From assembly GCA_015523135.1 (NCBI GenBank), contig WAKY01000101.1, positions 1 to 11,442 on the forward strand: a stretch of DNA of 11,442 bases. The letters run 5' to 3'. Within the stretch, counting starts at the first letter, position 1. Each line of letters starts with the position of its first letter. The notes below the pieces were generated by a model that saw only the letters and a list, made by a program, of their open reading frames with translations, was not told where the DNA came from and ran no database searches. The position numbers were made by a program, and so were the translations under genes. Shown one piece after another: positions 6,742-11,442 of the stretch. The stretch is from Candidatus Aciduliprofundum sp. Lineage in GTDB: Archaea; Thermoplasmatota; Thermoplasmata; Thermoplasmatales; Aciduliprofundaceae.

Positions 6742-6746
6742 AAAAA
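6742..6746 (-). terminator. Oligo-T after tRNA-Ala
   Basis: Five T on the minus strand directly follow the tRNA discriminator base, as expected for archaeal tRNA termination. Confidence 0.45.
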
Positions 6747-6760
6747 TGGACCGGGCGGGA
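6745..6760. repeat. 16-bp direct repeat, copy within tRNA-Ala 3' end
   Basis: Second copy of the 16-bp repeat. It covers the 3' terminal 14 bases of the tRNA gene and two bases of flank. The identity stops exactly at both ends: the flanking bases differ (A and T here; T and G at the copy at 6680). Confidence 0.75.
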
Positions 6761-6820
6761 TTTGAACCCGCGGCCTCTGCCTTGCAAGGGCAGCGATCTT
6801 CCGGGCTGATCTACCGGCCC
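6747..6820 (-). tRNA. tRNA-Ala (anticodon UGC)
   Basis: The 74-nt gene folds into a full cloverleaf: acceptor GGGCCGG/CCGGTCC, D stem GATC/GATC with GG in the loop, anticodon stem CTGCC/GGCAG around loop CTTGCAA (anticodon TGC), variable loop AGGCC, and T arm GCGGG-TTCAAAT-CCCGC. The acceptor holds the G3:U70 wobble pair that identifies alanine tRNAs, and the discriminator is A. CCA is not encoded and there is no intron. It starts 25 bp downstream of the kptA stop on the same strand, and its TATA-like box overlaps the end of kptA. Confidence 0.97.
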
Positions 6821-6845
6821 ATAGGAGGGAAGATAATCTAAATCA

Positions 6846-7607
6846 CTATTTTAAACTTTTTTCTTCCTTCTTTTCCATTTCCCTTTGTAATTTTCTTTCC
6901 CTTCTTCTTTTTTCTTCTTCAATTTTCTCCAGTTCCTCTTCTGGTATTTCAATATCTAGCTTCTCTGCAATGCTTATAAATTCAGGTGGGATCTGGGAAG
7001 CTATAAAGACTGTTTTGGCTGCCCTGTATATTTGATATCCATTTTTTATGGCTTTTTCTGTGTCAATTTCTAAGATTATAGGTTCTTCAACTCGGTGTAA
7101 ACCTGCAATATAAGCATCCCTGTATGTTTTGCTTAGATGTATCCACTTCCTATCCCCTGGCTGAAGACCGATCTCTTTTATGTATTCATACTCCTCCTCT
7201 GTTGTAGGATAATACAATTTTTCAGGGATGTTGTCTGTGGGTAAATCGGATAAATCAACTTTTATAGAATGTCCATATGTTGCCCTAACCCTTTTATTCT
7301 CCATATCAAGTTGGTATCTTCCTTTATCATCTGTAAGCACAATTGCAATTATATGTTTATCCTTTAGCCATCTGAACCTTGGATGCCTTTTTTTGATTCC
7401 CTTCACAATTTGATAAATATCTGCCCAGCCCCTATCATCAAGTTTTACACCAAACCTCTCTGGAAAATGTCTTAAGATACCTGCAAGCATTCTGCTTATG
7501 GCTGTGAGCTCCCAATCATTAAGCAGAAATTTCCCCTCCTCACCACAAATCGGACAAACATCGCCCCGAAATGGACCGTGCTTCTCACATTCTCTAAGTT
7601 GTACCAT
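6846..7607 (-). CDS. kptA: RNA 2'-phosphotransferase (Tpt1/KptA) with zinc ribbon
   Basis: KptA moves a 2'-phosphate from RNA to NAD, releasing ADP-ribose 1'',2''-cyclic phosphate and nicotinamide. In 253 residues, an N-terminal zinc ribbon uses C7, H10, C18 and C21 (CEKHGPFRGDVCPICG). The core has ISRMLAGILRHFPERFG (37-53, with catalytic R46-H47), DDKGRYQL (93-100, R98), VRATYGHS (107-114, H113) and WIHLSKT (155-161). LYYPTT (131-136) stands where many family members have LYHGT. From about residue 214 to the end is a highly charged, probably coiled-coil tail rich in E, K and R, not part of the catalytic fold. GAGGTG at 7613-7618 supports the ATG at 7607. It is divergent from the MIP18-family gene and directly followed by tRNA-Ala. 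Its archaeal role is unsettled, since archaeal tRNA splicing is not known to leave a 2'-phosphate; tRNA or NAD-related end repair are options. Confidence 0.9.
   Translation of the reverse strand: MVQLRECEKHGPFRGDVCPICGEEGKFLLNDWELTAISRMLAGILRHFPERFGVKLDDRGWADIYQIVKGIKKRHPRFRWLKDKHIIAIVLTDDKGRYQLDMENKRVRATYGHSIKVDLSDLPTDNIPEKLYYPTTEEEYEYIKEIGLQPGDRKWIHLSKTYRDAYIAGLHRVEEPIILEIDTEKAIKNGYQIYRAAKTVFIASQIPPEFISIAEKLDIEIPEEELEKIEEEKRRRERKLQREMEKKEEKSLK
6847..6855 (-). promoter_or_regulatory. TATA box of tRNA-Ala, inside kptA 3' end
   Basis: TTTAAAATA on the minus strand spans the last codons and stop of kptA and is centred about 31 bp before the tRNA 5' end. It is the only good box in the 25-bp gap region, so the tRNA promoter probably lies in coding sequence. 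Confidence 0.5.
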
Positions 7608-7612
7608 AATAC

Positions 7613-7646
7613 CACCTCACGAGGAAATAGTAAGCAAGATATAAAT
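7613..7646 (-). promoter_or_regulatory. kptA promoter and ribosome-binding site
   Basis: ATTTATAT at 7646-7639 is centred about 25 bp before GAGGTG at 7618-7613, which lies five bases before the ATG at 7607. A very short leader beginning at the ribosome site is inferred. Confidence 0.5.
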
Positions 7647-7658
7647 GTTATCCACAAA

Positions 7659-7667
7659 TTTAAATAT
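7659..7667 (+). promoter_or_regulatory. TATA box of MIP18-family gene
   Basis: TTTAAATAT is an excellent archaeal TATA match, centred 26 bp before the ATG at 7689. No Shine-Dalgarno lies between, so the mRNA is probably leaderless. This spacing is the main reason for choosing the 7689 start. Confidence 0.65.
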
Positions 7668-7688
7668 GTGGTTGCAATCTTTCGGAAT

Positions 7689-7988
7689 ATGGTTACGGAG
7701 AAAGAGGTCTGGGACGCTCTTAAAAAAGCTATTGATTTTGAACTTGGGGTGGATGTTGTAAATCTTGGCTTGATTTATGAAGTTAAAGTTATTGATGGTA
7801 AAAAGGTGTATATTAAAATGACTCTAACAACTCCTACATGCCCACTGGCCAATGCAATAGTTGCAGATGTTTATCAAAAGGCTAAGGCGGTTCCTGGAGT
7901 TGAAGATGTGGATATAGACTTAACTTTCGATCCTCCATGGAGCCCTGATATGATGTCACCCCAAGCTAGAAAATTATTGGGCATTTAA
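7689..7988 (+). CDS. MIP18/DUF59 family iron-sulfur assembly factor (SufT/PaaD-like)
   Basis: The 99-residue protein is a single DUF59 domain: FELGVDVVNLGLIYEV (17-32), LTTPTCPLANAI (46-57) with the conserved C51, and DPPWSPDMMSPQARKLLG (81-98). Members act in iron-sulfur cluster assembly or maturation, often with Mrp/ApbC-type ATPases or SUF proteins; the exact partner is not visible here. Position 17 is Phe where most relatives have Pro in DPELG. The frame is open back to 7578, but the TATA spacing and start of homology both put the start at 7689. It ends two bases before the convergent 7TM gene's stop. A supply role for the cluster-rich enzymes in this window is plausible but only inferred. 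Confidence 0.9.
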   Translation: MVTEKEVWDALKKAIDFELGVDVVNLGLIYEVKVIDGKKVYIKMTLTTPTCPLANAIVADVYQKAKAVPGVEDVDIDLTFDPPWSPDMMSPQARKLLGI

Positions 7989-7990
7989 CG

Positions 7991-8641
7991 TCATTTTAGA
8001 AGTGCATAAAAATATAAGACACCTAAGAAAACCAAGGATAGATTTAAGAATGGGAGGAAGTACTCATTTTCAATTATTTGAAGTATAAAGAGTGATGAAA
8101 ATATTATTACTGCTATTCCACCAATTATAAAGTATAGTACCCTGATTTTTAGTTCCTTTTCTATGTTCTTATAGATTATAACTAGATTACAAAGCCCTAT
8201 CAAGAAGTATGCTGTAAGAAGAATGGAAAATAGGAGTAAAGAGTAAAAATTAAAAATTTCAACCCAACCAAAATGTGTATATCTTATATTTTCTATCAAA
8301 TATTCAAAGGAGAATACTGCAGCAAATATTATCGGCAAAAATGAGAGAATTGCCAGTTCTTTATCCCATCCTATTTTAAGGTAATAAGTGAAAAGCAAAA
8401 AGAAATAGGCAGCAAGGGCTAAAAAGGAAGGTGATATTTTTGCCATCCAAAGAGCCAAATTATAATCCCCGGCAAATTTAAATGCCTCTAGAACGCTATA
8501 AATAAATAAAGAAAAGGTCATAATTGAGAAAAAATAGTGAGAGGCATCTTTATTTCTTTTAAATAGTAATATGTATAATGATATAAAAAGAAAAAGCAAT
8601 GCATTTATTATCGTAGCAACTACACCCAAAGGATCTTCCAT
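7991..8641 (-). CDS. Stand-alone 7TM membrane protein, relative of the sensor N-terminal module
   Basis: 216 residues form seven membrane segments (about 8-27, 37-55, 63-86, 95-115, 132-157, 165-187, 195-215) with only short loops, and the protein ends one residue after helix seven (YFYALLK). Loop lengths, the charged turn before helix two (KRNKDASHYFF), and the final FLGVLYFYALL parallel the 7TM part of the gene at 5388-6528 (FGLFIIYTVHRYRLF). The resemblance to histidine-kinase-type 7TM modules is topological; no catalytic or signalling domain is attached. The function is unknown: a membrane receptor needing a separate partner, or a truncated relic. It follows purQ by 35 bp on the same strand, with a TATA-like box over the purQ stop. 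Codon composition looks like that of its neighbours. Confidence 0.8.
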   Translation of the reverse strand: MEDPLGVVATIINALLFLFISLYILLFKRNKDASHYFFSIMTFSLFIYSVLEAFKFAGDYNLALWMAKISPSFLALAAYFFLLFTYYLKIGWDKELAILSFLPIIFAAVFSFEYLIENIRYTHFGWVEIFNFYSLLLFSILLTAYFLIGLCNLVIIYKNIEKELKIRVLYFIIGGIAVIIFSSLFILQIIENEYFLPFLNLSLVFLGVLYFYALLK

Positions 8642-8670
8642 ATCTCTACCCCATCTCTAAATCATTAATA

Positions 8671-8680
8671 GTGTATTTAA
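8671..8680 (-). promoter_or_regulatory. TATA-like box of stand-alone 7TM gene
   Basis: TTAAATAC (8680-8673) overlaps the purQ stop codon and is centred about 35 bp before the ATG at 8641. GGGGT at 8652-8648 may serve as a weak ribosome site. The gene could instead be read through from purLQ. Confidence 0.35.
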
Positions 8681-9438
8681 TACTTGCTCTCAATTATAGA
8701 TTTGAATATCCAGAAACCATCTCCTCTTTCCCTCTCTTTTCTATTCCAATCTGGATGTTGATAATGGAAGAAAGCTCTCTCCGGGTGAGGCATTATGCCT
8801 AGTACATTTCTCTGCGGATTAGTTAGGGCGGCTATATCTTCCATAGAGCCATTTGGGTTCCAAGGGTAATTTGCTTTAGAGCCATCTGGCTTTACATATT
8901 TGAATGCAATTTGCTTGTTCTCTATAATCCTTTCTAATGTTTTCTTGTCTGTAACAAATTTTCCCTCAGCATGGGCCACTGGGAGAGAGATTATATCTGG
9001 CATACCTTTGGTAAATATGCTCTTATTCTCTTTTTTCAAGTATGTCCAGCGGCACTCAAATCTGTTTGAATCGTTTGTCATCAAAGCCGCTTCTGGCTTT
9101 TCGCTTATACCATCCACAGCGGGTAAGAGACCAAGTTCAATTAAAACTTGAAAACCATTGCATACTCCGATAATTATCTTTCCCTCATGCACAAAATCTT
9201 TTAATGCTCTCATTGCAATAGCTTTCAATCTAGCGGCAAATATGGCTCCTGCACGGACATAATCTCCAGCAGAGAATCCACCGGGGATGAATAGAATATC
9301 ATAATCCTCCAAATTTCTCTTTCCTTTCTTTAAGAGATTTAAATGCAGATACTCCACATCTTGTCCCAATTCTTTAAATGCAATATAACTTTCTTCTTCG
9401 CAATTTGTTCCTTCAATTTGAAGTATAGCCACTCTCAT
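8677..9438 (-). CDS. purQ: Phosphoribosylformylglycinamidine synthase, glutaminase subunit
   Basis: PurQ releases ammonia from glutamine for PurL in step four of de novo purine synthesis (FGAR to FGAM). The triad is C93 in GVCNGFQVLIELG, with H218 and E220 in MPHPERAFF. PGGFSAGDYVRAGAI (52-66) is the oxyanion-side signature, and EGTNCEEES (9-17) and NPNGSMEDIAALTNPQRNVLG (194-214) are conserved. At 253 residues it is the archaeal size, longer than the roughly 227-residue bacterial type, with extra sequence around HYQHPDWNRKERERGDGFW. The ATG at 9438 follows the purL stop by 4 bp, and its GGGGTGAGGAT ribosome site overlaps that stop, indicating translational coupling. Confidence 0.96.
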   Translation of the reverse strand: MRVAILQIEGTNCEEESYIAFKELGQDVEYLHLNLLKKGKRNLEDYDILFIPGGFSAGDYVRAGAIFAARLKAIAMRALKDFVHEGKIIIGVCNGFQVLIELGLLPAVDGISEKPEAALMTNDSNRFECRWTYLKKENKSIFTKGMPDIISLPVAHAEGKFVTDKKTLERIIENKQIAFKYVKPDGSKANYPWNPNGSMEDIAALTNPQRNVLGIMPHPERAFFHYQHPDWNRKERERGDGFWIFKSIIESKY

Positions 9439-9442
9439 ATCC

Positions 9443-11442
9443 TCACCCCAAATAATTCCTTAGGGCATTGCGCCAAGATTCTATCAGAATATTTGTATGT
9501 ATGTTGAATAACCAGCGATTTCCATCCCTTACCTTCAAATTCTCACCTTCAACCGTACCAATTCTCCTTGCTTTTACTATTTTCTCAAATTCCTCTTCTT
9601 TTCCTCTCTTTACTTCGCACACCCATCTCGTTGGGTTCTCTGAGAATAATTTGAAATCTGCGCGCATAAAGCCCATGGAAGAGAGGTCTATCTCCGCTCC
9701 TATATTTCCTCCTATACTCATCTCCGCAAGCGCGACTGCCAAGCCCCCATGGGATATATCATGGCAGGATGCAATCAAATTCTCATTCATAGCTTTCAAT
9801 ATCTCCTCCATTCTACCTTTGAGCTCCTCTAAATTTACTTCAGGAGCCACTGTGCTTTTTGCGCCGATTAGCTTGTAATACTCGCTACCTCCCATTTCCT
9901 CCCTTGTCTCTCCCACAAGGTATATTGAATTTCCATCTTTTTTGAAATCCGTGCTTATTGCTTTTCTTATATCATCAATTATTCCAACTGCCATGAGCAC
10001 AGGCGTGGGAGGTATATTCTTTCCAAATGCCTCGTTGTAAAAACTCACATTTCCAGAGACATAGGGTATGCCAAGGAATCTAGCAGCATCTCCTAATCCA
10101 CGGCAAGATTCGTGAAATTCTCCCATTATCTCTTCTCTCTCAGGATTTCCAAAATTTAAGCCATCGGAGAAGCTATGGGGTCGAGCACTAACGGCTACAA
10201 GATTTCTTATGGCTTCATCCACCGTATAGAGTGCGCCCTTATAAGTATCTATCTTTCCTATCTGGGGATTTGCAGCTGTTGTTATTGCAAGCCCTTTCCA
10301 AGAGTCCTTCAGAGGTTTTATTATGGCTGCATCCCCATGGGTTTCGTAGTTGATTATTCCTTGCAGAGGTTTGAGCACAGTTCTACCTTGAACTTCGTGG
10401 TCATATTGCCTGATTATCCATTCTTTGCTCCCTATATTGTACGAGCTTAAAAGAGATAAAAGCACATTTCTATAATTTGGCTCTTTGGGAATTTCCTGCA
10501 TTTTTTCAATTTTTTTGATTTTATAAGGCCTTTCATACTCAACTCCCGCAGTTACAAATTCAAGTGGTAAATGTACAATGTGTTCTCCATACCAATATAT
10601 ATCAAGGTAATTTCCCTCTACACTCTGCCCTATCACACTCATTTCAATATCCCATTTTTCACAGATTTCCCTTATCTTCTCAATATCTTCCTCCTCAACT
10701 GCAAGGAGCATTCTCTCCTGCGACTCGCTTACCCAAATTTCCCAAGGGGCCATATTCCTCTCTTTCAATAGTACCTTATCTAAGTGCACCTCTGCCCCAA
10801 CTCCTCCAGCATGACACATCTCACCTATCACGCTTCCTAATCCTCCACCGCCAAGGTCTTTCATGCCCTTTATTATCCCTGCATCATTTGCCTCTAAAAT
10901 TGCGTGAATTAGTGGCTCCTTTATTATAGGATTTCCAAGCTGGACTGCCTGCCTCTCTTCCTCACTCTTCTCAGTTAAAATCTTAGATGCGAAATTTACA
11001 CCATGTATTCCATCCCTCCCTGTGCGTCCTCCAATTAGAACAAATTTTAAACCTGCCTTGCTCACTACACTCCTAACAATCTTATCCTTTCTAACTATTC
11101 CTAAGCATCCAGCATTTACCAAGATATTGTTGACAAAATCCTCGTGAAAATAAGTTATGCCTGCGATTGTTGGTATTCCAACCCTGTTGCCATAATCCCT
11201 TATCCCAGCTATTACCCCTTGCATAAGGTATAAAGGATGCTTTATCCCTGGATTGAGCTTCTCGTAGGGATAATCTGGAGGTCCGAAAAACAGAGGGTCT
11301 ACGAGGGCTATTGGCTTTGCGCCCATGTTGAGAATATCTCTTATTATCCCCCCAACTCCAGTGGCTGCGCCTCCATAGGGTTCTACAGCGCTTGGATGAT
11401 TGTGACTCTCTATTTTGAAAACATAAGCGTAATCTTCATTGA
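9443..11442 (-). CDS. purL: Phosphoribosylformylglycinamidine synthase, small PurL (5' end outside window)
   Basis: About 665 codons are visible from 11440 down to TGA; the N-terminal 60-100 residues lie beyond the edge. The frame continues upstream of the ATG at 11326, whose residues (MGAKPIAL) are internal. The first visible part has the catalytic ESHNHPSAVEPYGGAA (fragment residues 11-26). GGRTGRDGIHGVNFAS, GGGGLGSVIGEMCHAGG and ESQERMLL follow in the first half. The second ATP/FGAR half has TTAANPQIGKID, RPHSFSDGLNFGNPE, FHESCRGLGDAARFLGIPYVSGN and HDISHGGLAVALAE. It converts FGAR plus ammonia and ATP to FGAM with PurQ and, normally, PurS; purS is not in the window and would be expected upstream. 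No disrupting stop is seen. Confidence 0.96.
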   Translation of the reverse strand, partial: NEDYAYVFKIESHNHPSAVEPYGGAATGVGGIIRDILNMGAKPIALVDPLFFGPPDYPYEKLNPGIKHPLYLMQGVIAGIRDYGNRVGIPTIAGITYFHEDFVNNILVNAGCLGIVRKDKIVRSVVSKAGLKFVLIGGRTGRDGIHGVNFASKILTEKSEEERQAVQLGNPIIKEPLIHAILEANDAGIIKGMKDLGGGGLGSVIGEMCHAGGVGAEVHLDKVLLKERNMAPWEIWVSESQERMLLAVEEEDIEKIREICEKWDIEMSVIGQSVEGNYLDIYWYGEHIVHLPLEFVTAGVEYERPYKIKKIEKMQEIPKEPNYRNVLLSLLSSYNIGSKEWIIRQYDHEVQGRTVLKPLQGIINYETHGDAAIIKPLKDSWKGLAITTAANPQIGKIDTYKGALYTVDEAIRNLVAVSARPHSFSDGLNFGNPEREEIMGEFHESCRGLGDAARFLGIPYVSGNVSFYNEAFGKNIPPTPVLMAVGIIDDIRKAISTDFKKDGNSIYLVGETREEMGGSEYYKLIGAKSTVAPEVNLEELKGRMEEILKAMNENLIASCHDISHGGLAVALAEMSIGGNIGAEIDLSSMGFMRADFKLFSENPTRWVCEVKRGKEEEFEKIVKARRIGTVEGENLKVRDGNRWLFNIHTNILIESWRNALRNYLG

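Noticed and set aside
6680..6760. CRISPR or tandem repeat
   Set aside because: Only two copies, and one is the 3' end of a tRNA gene; no array or cas gene is present.
7578..7688. Extended N-terminus of the MIP18-family protein
   Set aside because: It would read across the kptA start and both promoters; a strong TATA box lies 26 bp before the ATG at 7689 where homology begins.
11326..11326. purL starting at the ATG at 11326
   Set aside because: The upstream codons to the window edge encode the catalytic SHNHPS region of PurL in the same frame, so this Met is internal.

Overview
The window looks like ordinary chromosome of an AT-rich euryarchaeon. The archaeal evidence is: TATA boxes centred about 25 bp before the start codon of leaderless genes; GGTGAT/GAGGTG ribosome sites matching an archaeal 16S tail; a four-subunit 2-oxoacid:ferredoxin oxidoreductase; a zinc-ribbon KptA; an archaeal-length PurQ; and a split PurL/PurQ. 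The mix (peptide/2-oxoacid metabolism, DUF835-like 7TM protein, MIP18-family protein) would fit an Aciduliprofundum/Thermoplasmatota or Thermococcales-like heterotroph. That assignment is inference from gene content, not a sequence match.

Layout. 1-615 (minus) is the N-terminal 205 codons of a cytoplasmic molybdopterin oxidoreductase, divergent from 692-2531 (plus), which holds a PfpI/DJ-1 family protein and serine hydroxymethyltransferase. Converging on it with a 1-bp gap is a tight minus-strand operon, korD-korA-korB-korC (5274 to 2533), whose genes overlap by 4 bp at each junction. The korA start is corrected to 5026. A 113-bp divergent promoter region separates kor from a plus-strand 7TM sensor-like gene with a DUF835-like C-terminus (5388-6528), which is broken by a one-base frameshift. 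Next is a 218-bp non-coding gap containing a 16-bp copy of a tRNA 3' end, then tRNA-Ala(UGC) (6820-6747, minus) and kptA (7607-6846, minus). A leaderless MIP18/DUF59 gene (7689-7988, plus) diverges from kptA. The right end is a minus-strand purL-purQ pair (purL runs off the window edge), followed by a second 7TM gene with the same membrane layout as the first but no cytoplasmic domain.

How the genes relate. Kor makes acyl-CoA (probably succinyl-CoA) and reduced ferredoxin, a currency the molybdo-enzyme could share. GlyA and PurL/PurQ both feed one-carbon and purine metabolism. KptA and tRNA-Ala are RNA genes in physical contact: the tRNA TATA box lies over the kptA stop codon. I see no defence system, CRISPR, IS element or secretion cluster. 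The most unusual things are the frameshifted 7TM-DUF835 gene and its stand-alone 7TM relative, the att-like duplication beside tRNA-Ala, and the zinc-ribbon/charged-tail KptA.
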